From: Trichobilharzia szidati
Taxonomy: Eukaryota; Platyhelminthes; Trematoda; Strigeidida; Schistosomatidae
NCBI GenBank assembly: GCA_944472155.2
Contig: OX235277.1
Coordinates: forward strand, 29,894,804-29,958,803
Direction of reading: 5' to 3'
DNA: 64,000 bases
The position numbers and the translations under genes are program-made. Of the stretch, positions 1-10,779 are shown piece by piece (the first letter of the stretch is position 1; each line of letters starts with the position of its first letter). The notes beneath the pieces were generated by a model that saw nothing but the letters and a program-made list of their open reading frames with translations, ran no database searches and was not told the DNA's origin.

Positions 1-449
1 GACCTTTTAGGTATCACAGTGTCTGCCTACCACGCACCGAAGCACAAGTTTCCCTGCCTCAACTAGAGGCGCATAATTCAGACTGCTGGCCTGAACTTCA
101 GTCTTCAGAACCTTAACTGGTCCTGATTTACGAACGTATTTGAAGTGGGGCGGATGACTGACAGCCCGGGGAATAAGTAAGCTTGGATGGGAAACTCGGT
201 GTTTGTGGTCTCTGCGGGACAATCTGAAAATTATCGATAACCTACTGCACTACTAACATGTGCCTACTTATACTCACTGCGTTGTGGCCCCACAGTCGGC
301 ACTACCCATCGCACTACTGTCCTTACACCAGCAGTAAGGCCACGCGTGCTCAGGTAAGATGATAGAAGCAGATTAAGGCGTTATTGGTGGCCTCATCACA
401 GAAAGGATACGTATATTTCCGTGACTTGCTAGATGGGCCAAAGTTTTAA
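1..449. other. Unassigned sequence at window start
   Basis: A minus-strand frame is open over 7-222, but I recognise no domain in it and it has no start context. The stretch directly precedes the Gypsy integrase relic, so part of it may be decayed pol sequence of that element (the zinc-finger region of integrase would lie here), but no His/Cys motif is readable. Confidence 0.3.
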
Positions 450-1340
450 GGCTACGCACAAATATAGTAACTCACCCTTAGAACCCATTATAACTGGCCA
501 CCCAAACGGCTTAGTGCAAACAGACTTAGTTGGTCCTCTCCCAGTAACTTCCAGAAATAGGAACTATATTTTAGTCATGTTGAACCATTTTGCCAAATGG
601 TGCTAGGCCATTGTGATCCCCCAAATTGACGCTGTAACCATCGCAGAATCAATTTTCGACCACTGTCTCAGCCGCTGGAGGGTAACACTTCAGCTACAAT
701 CAGATTAAGGATCCAACTTTGAAAGTATCATTGTCAACGAACTCTGTCGCATAATGGGTATCCGGAGAATACGCACTTCTGCGTACCATGGGAAATGGTT
801 TGGTTGAATGCACCAATCGGACACTTCAATCACTTCTACATGCATTTATAGACCAAAATCCCCTAGGGAATGGGACCGATCACTTTCACAGTGCTTAATG
901 GCTACAGAGGAAGCATTCACAAAGCTACGCGTCAAACGCCTCACTATATGGTTACCGGAAGAGAGCTCCAGTTGCCACTATATCTGACTTCAAACACACT
1001 ACGAGAGGATATACTGATTGCATCAGAACACTTCATCAGACTGAAACGAAACCTTAACAAAGTATACCGAATGACTAGGGATGTGCTTCACAGAAATCAG
1101 AGGCACCAGAAGGAATACTATGATAGGAATGCACACTAATCACCTGTGGAGCCGGGAGACAATGTAATGCTACTAAAGGAAGCATCACTTAAAAGGAAAG
1201 CCCTTAAATTCCACAAATGCTTGGAAGGAATTTCTACTGAAGAGGAAGTACTTACTGACTGAACCAAGAACCCAGTTCTGCTCATAGTCTAAAAACACAT
1301 TTCAATAGATTAAAACCTTCTCAGCAACAAGCCTTAGTTC
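450..1340 (+). pseudogene. Ty3/Gypsy integrase relic (element 0)
   Basis: Conceptual translation of the + strand shows a retroviral-type integrase core in pieces. A first catalytic Asp sits in a QTDLVGPLP block (about 519-545), a second in a QSD block followed by a stop and GSNFES, and the NGLVE block carrying the catalytic Glu (about 795-810) lies in another frame. The C-terminal part is open at 870-1139, with GRELQLPL and a YYDRN block typical of Gypsy integrases. Several in-frame stops and at least two frameshifts make it inactive. The integrase would insert element cDNA into host DNA. Its sequence is unlike the two CsRn1-like elements further right, so it is a different Gypsy lineage. Family level is secure from the motifs; the lineage is not assigned. 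Confidence 0.75.
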
Positions 1341-3624
1341 AGGCAAGTCCCACAGTAACAGTCACCTAGCACTGCGGGCAGTGCACCTGTAGGAGAGGGG
1401 TAGTCTAAGGCATGGTGGTTTTGGCGGTTTTCCAATGTTTCAAACTATGATTGGTTGGCTGCATAGCGTGAAGGGATTGGTCACCCAAGACGATGCGACG
1501 GATGACCAACAGGAATAGCCTTCCCCTCTCACCTCATTGAATTATGATTGGTTGTAAATACAATCTTTGATCTTGAGTCTTACTAGCAAGCAGCACTTGT
1601 GTGATCAACCTGCTAACGTGCCTTTTGCCCTCTGTTTCAGATCATTGCCTGATGATTGGGATTACGGCTTCTTGTGGTTGTGTTATGCGTGGTTTGCAAG
1701 CAACTGTAATGAATATAAATGCAATGCTTGACTATTCTAACTTCGTTTCACCATTTTTTATACAAACAATGCATTTTCTGTTGTACACTCTCTTGGGACT
1801 GGTTAGCCGTTCTGGTGGTTATCAGCGGCTACGATCCCGTGGGTCTCAATGTATTTCTTGAGTTGTTGTTAAACGTACAATATTTTCTACTTCGATATTT
1901 TCCACTTACTTGGTCTAATATTCTGTGTTTCTTGCGAATTGATTGTGACAGGCTGTAGCATCAATGTGCTCCCTTAACGAAGCCTTTTTAGAAGTTCTTC
2001 GCAGGTGATCACGGCGAGCGGAAACAGCACATATCTAAGAAGCTGCGAACGCATTGGAAGAATTTCATATGATGAGAACCGTATAACATGTAACCACAAC
2101 TGATCGTGCCTGTAAAATTGGTGTGCATTTGATGTAAACTTGCCCGTTTATACGAAATATATAATTATAAATTACTAAGAATTACGACCCTTTACACATA
2201 CTAGTACTTGGCTACGTTCACGTGCGAGGGAAAAATCGGTGAACGAGGTATTGTATAATAGCGAGATAACTTTGTGGAACTTTTATCAAGCTTGTATGTT
2301 TCTTTTAAACATTTTCGTCCCTCATAGCACCAACAAAGTATTGTTAAATGTATTCTTGTAGTATGATTCGATGGAACAATTACTAGCAGTTGGTGATATT
2401 ATATATGCGTGATTTCCATGACACTTCCCGCACTTTTAATGCGTACCACATTTCAAAAGAAGTGTAAACTATGATACCTGAATTTTTTGAATACATGTCA
2501 TATATTATCATGCGTTTTAATCGTGTAAATGGTTAATTTACGTGGGTGAATTTAATCTGTATCACTTCTAGGAATGTCGAATCGTAATGAGGTCTCTCAG
2601 CCATTTGAATTCAGTAGGAAGCTGATATAGTCGCATTCGGACAGAGACATCCGTAATACACTGACGAGTGTTTTACGACTTGTGACCAGATACATTTGCA
2701 TAATCAGTTGTAGGAATTGATTGTACATACAACAACAAAGGAAGGTAAGTTCATTCATTTACTTATAACCATGCAGATATTCTTTATTCCAATTTGTGAT
2801 ACCAGATAACTTTGGATGTTTTATGTAGAGTTGTGTTTGCTTGAAATGAGGAGGATTTTAAACGTGACGCAATTTGGATACTGGACAGTTTCTGTGGAAT
2901 AATGGGAGATACTTTCCAAACGAAGACTTTCATCTTGGACTGTGCTAAGCTAATATACATAAAATTAACTTGTTGCAGTGAAATAAAACTTCTTATCTGA
3001 TATTCTTGCGTTCTATTTGATATACTTACGGTGGGAGTATGGCATCCCGGAACGGTACTCCCTAGGATATGAACTTTTTACTATACGTAAGTGTGGCTCT
3101 GCACGAGAACTACCGATCAGTGTAAGCGGTGAATTATAAGCCCTTTAGTCGAGCCTAAAAATCTGCCTAAAGTTCACTACGAAGCAAGTTCATGTATAGG
3201 TTATTTGATATAACTGAACGACTGACACAATGGGCAACAGTAAGAATAGTCACCAATCTCAAACTACCTTGGAACAACCAATCAGATCCTTTTAGTAGAA
3301 AAGTGGAACTTAACTTATGAAAGCGTATTTAAAAGTTATGAATTATATGGCTTACATGTCTCAAACATGCTGTAAAAATTGGTCCTGATTTCTAGTAGGA
3401 GTGGTTGTAGACATGTCAAGCCAACGTCGATGCAAAAATTCATCTAAGTGGCTATATAACACATCGTTTTGGGAACCATTTACCATTCCAGTACTTTTTC
3501 TCAGATAGGCCTATAATCCTTCAGTAGAATTTGCATGGGTCCCATTTAAAGGATCCACCAGTTCAGGAGAATGATTGACTTTATGATGAATACAGCCATG
3601 TGATGATAAGTGCAAATAACCTCT
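1341..3624. other. Possible 3' end/LTR of element 0, then unassigned DNA
   Basis: Just after the integrase relic a purine-rich tract (1391-1402, AGGAGAGGGG core) could be the polypurine tract of element 0. The next 150 bases hold several ATTGG boxes (inverted CCAAT), as in LTR promoters. A polyadenylation-like AATAAA lies near 2983. No second LTR copy exists in the window, so LTR limits cannot be set. Short open frames at 1601-1958 have no recognisable domain. From about 2000 to 3624 I see nothing else assignable. Confidence 0.25.
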
Positions 3625-3964
3625 CCACTTATCTGTTGAAGTTCACGTATAGTACGAAGTATACTAATGCATGACAGAATACCCACAACTTCTACAGTAT
3701 TCTTTCCGCGTAGACCAAAGGCAAAGCAAAACACCAGAATTGATCGCTCAAATTAAGAATTATATTTCAGGACCAAATCGGAGTGTGGGATGATTGCTCA
3801 ACTAGCTAAGGATCGTGTACGAACGAAAGAAAGTAACGCGACTGCGTGCCAGGGGGCGTGGAGGCTTGACCAGAAGCCTTCAGCTAAGCAAATCTACCAA
3901 AACAGTGAGGGTCAGCATCCAATGTTCAGTGACCGATAATTCTGGGCAATCGCCTACAGCTACA
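3625..3964 (-). repeat. Diverged solo LTR, same family as element 1
   Basis: This stretch aligns along its whole length with both 351-bp LTRs of element 1 (5435-5785 and 10780-11130). Shared blocks include GTATACTAATGCA, ACCAAAGGCAAAGCAAAA, GAAGCCTTCAGCTAA and GTGAGGGTCAGCATCCAATG. It differs by many substitutions and small indels and ends, like the others, in a CTACA. No matching internal sequence flanks it on either side, so it is best read as a solo LTR left by LTR-LTR recombination, clearly older than element 1. The left edge is approximate. Confidence 0.8.
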
Positions 3965-4388
3965 GTGGCATCTGAATACATAAACATCAAAAGCCCGGAA
4001 ATACTTTTGCAGAGTCATTTTCCTTCTACACTTCCGTGTTTTAGTCCCCCCTATCAACCCAACTTCCACACAGAAGTAAAAAATAAATCTGAGTGAAACT
4101 TGCACTGAAGCTTACGAACAGCGCCTATTTGTAATGCTGAGGTATGTAGTTGGTTGCTACAAGGTCACTTGAACTTGGCGTCTATTGTCCACCCTTGCCA
4201 AACAATGATAAATCCATATGAAATTTAGCTTTTCGTGGAAAGTAATTTCCGCAGCCCAGTGATTCAAACAGGCTGTCTACAGTGTTGGTAATTTGTTACT
4301 GTTATCTGTGACGCATCAGTTAGAGCAGACGTGAGAATGACTGTAAGCCGTAGTGGCCTTGCCGGATGCGGCCAATACGTGGCATTAG
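3965..4388. other. Unassigned, possibly 5' part of the transposase relic
   Basis: No open frame of note. Cys-rich and GRKF-like residues readable near 4340-4400 would fit the region upstream of the conserved block of the transposase-domain relic that follows, but stops interrupt every frame. Confidence 0.25.
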
Positions 4389-5434
4389 GAAGGAAATTCG
4401 ACCGAAGAAGCTAGAAATTTTCAATGTAGGATTTTTAACAACCTCCACCACAGATTCCAGTCAAGTTATCATCGAGGAAGCTCTGTTTTTGAGAACTTAA
4501 CTATTGATACTGTTAAATGTTTTCCTATTGAAGCCATGCACCTAGTATTTTTAGACATATTGGGAAACCTTATAGGCCTTCGGGAAGATTCGGCAAAAAG
4601 CGAGAGGAATATAAGCAGAGGCTTACCGGAAATCATCGGTGGCAGTATATTAGGTAGCGGTAGACTGACAACATTAGACTTCTTAAGAAATTTCAGAAGC
4701 CCGCTAGATGCCAGCAGCTGAAAGAAAACAGACTGTCTGCTTTTTCTGTTTTACTTAGGACACGTCTTACTTAAGGACATTATGCCACCTAGCATATACA
4801 ACGAATTCCATTGACTTAGTGTAGTAGTATACCTTCTGTCACAAAAAATGTCCTATCTGTATTTCTTGGAAGGTTCTAAATATGAGCCTGTATGTGCCAA
4901 TTTCAACCTCTAGATAGTTCTTAACGTTAGCATCTACTAAACTTGTTTTCCTCGGTTAATTCTGATCAGTACTCTACCTAACATGTAAGTGCCGATAAAC
5001 GATCTCGAAGTAAAAAGGCCTGTGACTTGGCAGTGACCCCGGGTGAGAATTACATTTTTACCACAGATCAAATGTCAAATTTAATAAACAAGAGTACTGT
5101 ACAACCTCTCTGTCAACGGTCTCGGGTAGCAAGCTGAAGTGCGCGCTTAAAGATCCCATAACGCGGGGACAAGCCACGTGCGCCAGAAGAACAATGAAAG
5201 CTCGGCGCCATATTACATGAGTGTGTTAAAAAAGTTCAAACATTCAAGGTGCACTACAAGCTCATCCAATTCTTTAAAGAATTCGGAAAAAGTTTACAAC
5301 AGGGGACAAAATTCACTACTGGCCGAGGATGTCGACGAAATGAGGCATTTAGAAAATTGTTCAGCCTTCCCATTTGAGTCTTACATGCACAGAGTTAGGC
5401 GTTCTGTGCAGTGGTGAAATGCAGTTGCTAGGTA
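4389..5434 (+). pseudogene. Transposase-domain gene relic, interrupted by element 1
   Basis: A + strand frame open at 4389-4721 carries HRGSSVFENLTID, FPIEAMHLVFLDILG and DFLRNFRSPLD blocks. After a frame change, FLFYLGHVLLKDIMPPSIY follows near 4735-4800. A second open frame at 5178-5417 ends with HLENCSAFPFESYMHRVRR. In this order these match the conserved blocks of a widespread metazoan family of transposase-domain proteins related to DNA-transposon transposases (family assigned from memory of its FPxxxMHL...LLYxGP...SAFPFE pattern). The relic is broken by frameshifts, stops and a non-homologous stretch at about 4900-5170. LTR element 1 begins immediately downstream of RRSV. Sequence right of element 1 (11131 on) may be its continuation. 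It is not functional. Confidence 0.5.
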
Positions 5435-5785
5435 GTTTAGAGGCAGACAGTATTGACGTTCGCGAATTGTACGGAGTATACTAATGCAAGATCTTATACC
5501 AACAACTTCTATAGCATTCGTTCCTCATGTACCAAAGGCAAAGCAAAAGACCAGATTTAGTCGTCCAAACTACCAGATATATTTCGGGAACAAATCTCAG
5601 ACCGACTTGAATGCTTAAATGGCTAGTGATCGTGCACGCAAGCGACACGACGGAGTACCAAATGGGATGGATACTTGACCGGAAGCCTTCAGCTAAACAA
5701 GTCGGCTTAAACAGTGAGGGTCAGCATCCAATGTTCAGTGATGATTGCTGTGGTCAATAATTTTGGGGAATTATTTACCGCTATA
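5435..5785 (-). repeat. Element 1, 3' LTR
   Basis: Direct repeat, partner of 10780-11130. It begins at GTTTAGAGGC and ends CCGCTATA. The distal copy ends CCGCTACA, giving TGTAG as the minus-strand LTR start in that copy. Only about three positions differ between the two copies. Confidence 0.92.
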
Positions 5786-5786
5786 G

Positions 5787-5802
5787 CTCACTCTCCCCCT
5801 AG
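5787..5802 (-). other. Element 1 polypurine tract
   Basis: Minus-strand AGGGGGAGAGTGAG lies directly upstream of the 3' LTR, the position at which plus-strand DNA synthesis is primed. Confidence 0.7.
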
Positions 5803-6299
5803 TGGGGTTGTGAGGACTCTAAGACAGAACCAAGCGGAAGTAAAAATACTCGATGGTTCCCTTGATGGTGAAGAAACTCTTTCGAGCGGCTTGGTTGAGT
5901 GCCTACTGGTCTGTCTGTCTATGCTAATAGGGTGTTTGTACATGGCTTCCTTGATGTTGTTCGTCGGATCTTGTGCTTCGTTTGTTTCTTGTCCAGTGGC
6001 CGTCGCACCTGGAAAGGAAAACAAGAGTGCCAAGAAACTTGTTGAGGAAAACGTGCAAAATCAGCGTTTTAAAAAAATGATGTGCATCTACGATACAGTA
6101 AAATAATGTAAAGTTTAAAACATCGAAAAAAGTATACATCTAATTTTTTTGTGCATGTATAATGTGCGGTTAGAGAAAATATCTTTTACTTGTGTTTAGT
6201 GATGCTACATAAAACAAAGTTGATATGTCTGGAAAGAAGAAATAATAATTAATACAACAAACGAATGAGTTGGGTGAATCGCACCACTCAGTTATGTGA
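5803..6299. other. Element 1 3' non-coding region
   Basis: Lies between the integrase end and the polypurine tract. Open frames at 5714-6106 (+) and 5788-6033 (-) overlap each other and the LTR and have no recognised domain; I treat them as chance. Confidence 0.5.
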
Positions 6300-7186
6300 T
6301 ATAGGTGTGAAGGTATTCTGGGAATCTTACGTGACGTCCGGAACGCGTCCTCTTAGAGGGCTCGACCGAAGGTTCGGTGGCTTTCGCCGTGTAGATTATC
6401 GGGTACGTTTAGCTCTTGGCTAATAGGATTACCTTCCAAGTAAGCCGGTTTCAGAGGGTCAATGCTGACGGTGTCTTCGCGGCCTTTTTTTGTCTAAGAC
6501 AAAGAATTTGTCCGTACGTTTAATTACTTTACATGGTCAGCTATGCAGGGGTTCTAGGGGCAACGCACAGAGTCACGACGAACAAATACGTGTGAAGAAG
6601 CTTTTAAACAGCGGTGAACAAAGACACCAATGGACTGTGGTCGAAGGGGAGCAGGTTTAACCGAACGTATTGCGTTTGTAAGCCTGCTGATGTATGAGGA
6701 GTGATCTACCGCTGGTGGGAAGCTCGAGGGAGAAACAAACTCACCTGGCAGTCGTAGTGTCGTGCCATATACTAGCTCAGCGGTAGTACAACCAGCATCG
6801 GTTTTTAGTTTTTCGTATCCCTAGAAGAACTAACGGAAGGGATTCAGTCCAATGGGTGTTGTTTGCAGCTGATAAACCAGCTTTCAACTGTCTGTGTGGA
6901 CGTTCTACCATACCATTAGCTTGAGGGTGGTAGGCTGTTGCCTGCAACCAAGGATTTTAGTCAGAGCGAAGAATAAGCCGCTTTCGAATTGCCGCCCGCG
7001 ATCAGTTGTTATGGAAGATGGACATCCAAAGTTTGCGATCCATCTTTCTACAAAGACGCATGCGACGGTTTCAGCAGATACATCCTTGAGGGGTACTGCT
7101 TCAGGCCATCGTGTGAAGCGATCGATGCAGGTTAACATACGGGTATATCCATGAGATTCTGGAAGGGGGCCAACTAAATCTATACG
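6300..7186 (-). pseudogene. Element 1 integrase core and C-terminus, broken
   Basis: The minus-strand translation gives the integrase core of element 1. A DLVGPLP block with the first catalytic Asp lies near 7170, [10 protein letters not shown] at about 7110, and [10 protein letters not shown] with the second Asp at about 7000. A frameshift follows, then ANGMVERPH with the catalytic Glu near 6880 in another frame. The C-terminal module with GREDTVSID is readable near 6450-6490. Only 6905-7138 is open as one frame. The domain would join cDNA to host DNA. All three acidic residues survive but in separate frames, so no integrase can be made. It is followed by the element's 3' non-coding region. 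Confidence 0.85.
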
Positions 7187-8562
7187 GACGTATCAGGGAT
7201 AAGAAAGGTACCAAGGGGGCTTTTGGTGTGTCTCACCACCTTGCACTTTTGGAAAGCTGAGCACGTGTGTGGCCATTCCCTTACTTTCTTATTAATATCA
7301 GGCCAACAAAACCGACTAGTTACGAGCTTGGCGGTAGTTCGAATACCTGGGTGGGATAAGCCATGCAACGTATTGAAGACGTTGCGACGATAACTTTTAG
7401 GTACGATGGGGTGAGGAGTGCTAGTGGAAATGCCGCAGAGAATAGTATATTTTCCTGTACCTAAGGGTTTCTCGGCTAATTGTAGAGTTGTTTCCGACAA
7501 CTCATGTTGAAGCTCGGTATCTTCTTTTTGAAGACGAGTCAGTTTTACAAGGTCTATGCCGTCGATTTGGGTGAGGGAACAAATGCGCGACAAGGCATCT
7601 GCCACAGTGTTGTTCACACCGGATACATGGCAAATATCCGATGTAAACTGTGAGACATAATCCAGTTGTCGTGAATAATTATCTGAAGTTGAGTTTAGAG
7701 AGTACGTCAGAGGTTTGTGGTCAGTGAAAATTATGAATTCACGACCCTCCACTGAATGTCGAAAATGGCGCATAGCACAGCACACAGCCAGAAGTTCTCT
7801 TTCGAATGTGCTGTACTTCATTTCAGCTAATTGGAGGCGTCTTGAGAAAAAGGCGAGTGGTTGCCACTCTTTGTTAACAAGTTGTTGCAGAACTGCGCCG
7901 ATTTCAGTGTCTGATGCATCAACCGAGATACTTAGCGGTGCCGCTGGATCCTGATACATGAGAATTGTGGCATCCGCAATAGCTTTCTTTACCTGAGTAA
8001 AAGCATGTCGAGAAGACGCGTCAAGTCCGATAGATTTGTTGTTTCCTCGGAGAAGGTCTGTCAATGGCCGAATCAGAGAGGCACAGTTGGGAATAAACCG
8101 TTGGTAATAACTTGCCAAGCCGTTAAAAGTGCGAAGACTTTTCATTGTCCGTGGCTCTGGAAAGTTCAGTATCGCCTCGACTTTAGTAGCCAGCGGGAGA
8201 ATGCCCTTACAGTCAAAAGTGTGACCCAGGAAGTCGAGTGAGTCAACGCCTATCTGACACTTTTGAATATTGATGGTATCAGCATGTTGGCGTAACCTTT
8301 CAAATGCCAAGTCCAAGTGTTCAAAGTGAGTTTCCTTGTCTGGAGTGGCAGTGAGGCAGTTGTCTAAGTATGCGTATACAAAGTCGAAACAGCGAAATAC
8401 TTCGTTGATGAAGCGTTGGAATGTTTGTGCTGCATTCCGGAGACCGAATGGCATGCGTAGAAATTCAAAAAGTCATAAGGGCGTAATGACTGCCGTTTTC
8501 CGAATATCTTCCGTTGGCATCGGGATTTGGTTATACGCATTAACCAAGTCAATTTTAGAGAA
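7180..8562 (-). pseudogene. Element 1 RT (C-terminal half), RNase H and integrase zinc finger
   Basis: The open part, 7180-8454, encodes 424 residues. It starts in the RT palm ([15 protein letters not shown]) and continues through RNase H (VDASDTEIGA, FERELLAV and FTDHKPL, about residues 175-245) into the HHCC zinc finger of integrase (HGLSHPG near the end, then CSAFQKC). The same frame extends to 8562 past one TGA stop and shows FSKIDLVNAYNQIPM. The RT active site reads YLDN (residues 29-32) where YLDD is expected, so a metal-binding Asp is lost. A stop at 7180 cuts it before the integrase core. The 5' part is separated by the insertion at 8563-9093. Confidence 0.9.
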
Positions 8563-8574
8563 TATAATAATAAT

Positions 8575-8646
8575 AGTATATTCTCATTTTTCTTTACATG
8601 AGGGACGCCAGTTTACAGGCATCATCAATTCGATAAATTACACATA
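8575..8646. repeat. Direct repeat copy 1 of the 531-bp insertion
   Basis: Pairs with 8991-9061 in the same orientation; about 72 bases, diverged. Confidence 0.65.
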
Positions 8647-8990
8647 CGATTAGTAAGTATAGTTAGTAATGATAATATAATAAGGTACATATTTATTCAT
8701 TCAAATATAGGACACACAAGTTGTTAAGGAATGGATAAGAATTATTTAAGTTACATATTTAAATTACATGATTTAAGGTTAAATAACATGGCTGTTATCA
8801 TTTTATCTTTAGTTTGTGGGGAAAATCGGATAACTGGTGATTCAATGGAACACACCAACAAATATAGAGATATTGACTTCGCATTAACAAAAAAACCCAA
8901 GTATGCGTTGGATGGATTATATATACTTGGGAAAATAAATAAAGCTTGAAGTCAATTCCCTCATATAACAATAAAATGCGTCTTACAATA

Positions 8991-9061
8991 ATATATTCCC
9001 ACTTTATGCACTTGAGGGACTCCAGTTGACAGGCATCATCGATATCATAATAATGCACACA
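8991..9061. repeat. Direct repeat copy 2 of the 531-bp insertion
   Basis: Partner of 8575-8646; the conserved centre is CAGGCATCATC. Confidence 0.65.
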
Positions 9062-9093
9062 TGAAGCAAAAATGTTTAAATATAGATGCGCCA

Positions 9094-9466
9094 GATAACG
9101 TTGCCGTCAAATCGTGTATGTGAGGCAAAGGGTAGAAACCAGGGTTCGCCGGTAATCACCAGTGAGTCGTCAATCGTTGCTATCTTTTTTCATTACCATA
9201 TGCAGTGGGGATGTCCATGGGCTATTCGATGACCGAATAATGTCAAGAGTGAGCATATGGTCGAACTCATTTCTAGCGATTCTCAGTTTGTCAGGGGCCA
9301 GTCGTCGTGCTTTAGATGTCACGGGCTGTCCTGAGGTTATGATGTGGTGCATAACATTGCTGGTTATGCGCGGTAGATCGTTAGACGGGCAATTAATTTC
9401 CGGATACTTATCAACAATAAGTTGAAAAGTTGGATCAAGAATTGCTTTCATCTTAACGAGTGACAA
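9094..9466 (-). pseudogene. Element 1 RT N-terminal part
   Basis: The minus-strand frame 9170-9466 encodes 98 residues covering the linker after protease and the start of RT: TSKARRLAPDKL, EFDHMLTLDIIRSSNSPW and SPLHMVMKK. This matches the corresponding part of element 2. A stop follows KKDSND. Degraded GDYRR and HTRFDGNVI blocks in other frames run up to the insertion at 9093. The domain copies element RNA into DNA; here it is separated from its palm domain by an insertion and frameshifts. Confidence 0.85.
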
Positions 9467-9515
9467 GCTGGGGCCTATGCAGGTGGTGCCTTTGATAGAC
9501 AGACTAGTAGTATTG

Positions 9516-9824
9516 TCAATCAGTTCTTTTTCGGCGGACGTCTACGAGTAAATCATGATGATTAAGTAGGTCCGTGTCAACGATGGGCATTGTGACGTCA
9601 GCGATAAAGAAAATCCACTGAGTAGGTTTACGTAAACCTACGTTTAGATAGACGTATTTCCTACCAAAGGTTGCAATTGGTTTTCCATTTGCAGCCTGTA
9701 AGTTGAAGGTAGGTTCCTTCTGTCGATCTGCTGCTGTAGCAGGAAGGACGCTGACTTCGGCGCCTGTGTCGACTAAATATCGAGTCTCGCTGAACACATC
9801 ATGGATGTAAGCAGCTAGTGCCAC
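9516..9824 (-). pseudogene. Element 1 aspartic protease
   Basis: 102 residues on the minus strand. The retropepsin active site [12 protein letters not shown] has its catalytic Asp at residue 19. The flap/core block LNVGLRKPTQWIFFIADV follows, then DTDLLNHHDLLVD, where an IIGxD motif is expected and the Ile-Gly pair is lost (IVDT). Retropepsins cleave the Gag-Pol polyprotein. The fragment lies between the Gag finger and RT, as in other Gypsy elements, and is cut off from both by stops. Confidence 0.85.
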
Positions 9825-9839
9825 CGGTGACGGTTGCCA

Positions 9840-10063
9840 CTAACGCGTGCCGGCGGTATAGTTTCCCACAGACTTTGAGACATTGCCTAAATTACAAGGA
9901 TTATGGCAACAATTCGCTTCCTGGCCATAGGTGTTGTGATACCAGCACCAGTCAGAGTTTCTCAGTGAACATGGCTTGAACTTACATCAACCACGTGCGT
10001 TTTGCCGTTGAGGGGGTTTAGGACGACGGTAAGAGGAATTACTAGGCATGTTTGACCTAAGCA
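9840..10063 (-). pseudogene. Element 1 Gag CHCC zinc finger region
   Basis: On the minus strand, codons at 9947 downward read CWYHNTYG, then two Cys, and NPC near 9894. This gives Cys, His at +3, Cys at +13 and Cys at +17: the C-x2-H-x9-C-x3-C finger typical of CsRn1-clade Gag nucleocapsid. It lies between the capsid-like part and protease and binds element RNA in intact relatives. The surrounding frame is short and broken. Confidence 0.75.
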
Positions 10064-10064
10064 T

Positions 10065-10667
10065 CTACTGGATGGAGTTGCGTAACCCTATCACTGCAAT
10101 ATCTTTACTCGAAGTCTGTTTGGCCACCAAGCATATTTCAGGAACTGACCGTTTAGTTATTTCTAGAATTTTATCAGCAGCAACAGCTGAGTCATCTATA
10201 ATAACACCCTGAAGTGTCACCATCCCAGTCTGTACTGACTGTGGCAGTTTGGATAAGAAGAGTTCTCTGGAAAGTCCTTCATCAAACTGACTTTGGCCAA
10301 TAACCTCTCTCATTCTTGCCAGCAAGCCCATGGCTGACTGATCCCCTAACTCGATGTTACGAAATAATTAATCCAGACACTGTCGATCCGTGAGAACGTT
10401 TCTCCTGGGGAGAGATGTTTTGAGCAACTCGTACGAGTTACTTACTTCTGGACTCGACATCTGCACAGTTACGCACTTGCTGAATTCCCGCGGTAGGGCG
10501 TGAATAACTGCCAGGAACTGTGAACGTTGATCGGTTGTCCCATGCTCACAAAACTCAGACTCAGCTATCTGAAACCACGTTTCAACATTATCTGCCCAAT
10601 ATGGTACGAGCTGAATGGTTTTGGAAGTTGAGCGAATACGAATGACCTAGGGACTAGGATCACTCAT
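10065..10667 (-). pseudogene. Element 1 gag, capsid-like part with two stops
   Basis: One minus-strand frame of about 200 codons starts at an ATG at 10665-10667 and runs to 10065, with in-frame TAG (after residue 6) and TAA stops. It shows VPYWADNVETWFQIAESEF, QFLAVIHALP, ELLKTSLP and a SRELFLSKLPQSVQTGMV block. This is the capsid order of CsRn1-like Gag, which forms the particle core. It begins about 110 bp after the primer-binding site. Only the distal 88 residues (10065-10331) are open. Element 2 has lost this whole capsid part, so this is the only capsid sequence in the window. Confidence 0.85.
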
Positions 10668-10766
10668 AACGAAATGTATGCCGACTACAATATAGTACAA
10701 GAACAAATACAAAAAGGAACTAACCCACCGGGTTAATCTGCATATTTATTGAAGATGAAGTTCGCG
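10668..10766 (-). other. Element 1 5' leader
   Basis: About 100 bases between the primer-binding site and the gag ATG; no other feature seen. Confidence 0.5.
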
Positions 10767-10779
10767 GTTGGGCTCACCA
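10767..10779 (-). other. Element 1 primer-binding site
   Basis: Minus-strand TGGTGAGCCCAAC starts right at the 5' LTR end. The TGG start fits a tRNA ending in CCA, and TGGTGAnCCC resembles the 3' end complement of tRNA-Trp reported for CsRn1-type elements. The tRNA identity is an inference; element 2 shares TGGTGAGCCC. Confidence 0.65.

Larger units (their letters stand above)
8563..9093. mobile_element. 531-bp insertion in element 1 RT, with terminal direct repeats
   Basis: Comparison with element 2 shows that pol is contiguous except for this AT-rich block, which falls between the codons for GNVI and FSKIDL in the RT fingers/palm. Near its two ends it carries direct repeats of about 72 bp (8575-8646 and 8991-9061). 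They share GAGGGAC, CCAGTT, ACAGGCATCATC and ATTACACA/AATGCACA, with roughly three quarters of positions matching by eye. The middle part (8647-8990) has no convincing coding frame. Terminal direct repeats around a short non-coding core are the layout of a TRIM, a terminal-repeat retrotransposon in miniature. It is not an intron: no GT...AG ends lie at the junctions. Confidence 0.55.

Noticed and set aside
5714..6106. 130-codon + strand frame
   Set aside because: It starts inside the LTR of element 1, runs antisense to the element and has no recognisable domain.
8563..9093. The RT insertion as an intron of element 1
   Set aside because: Junctions on the coding strand do not carry GT...AG and the block has terminal direct repeats.
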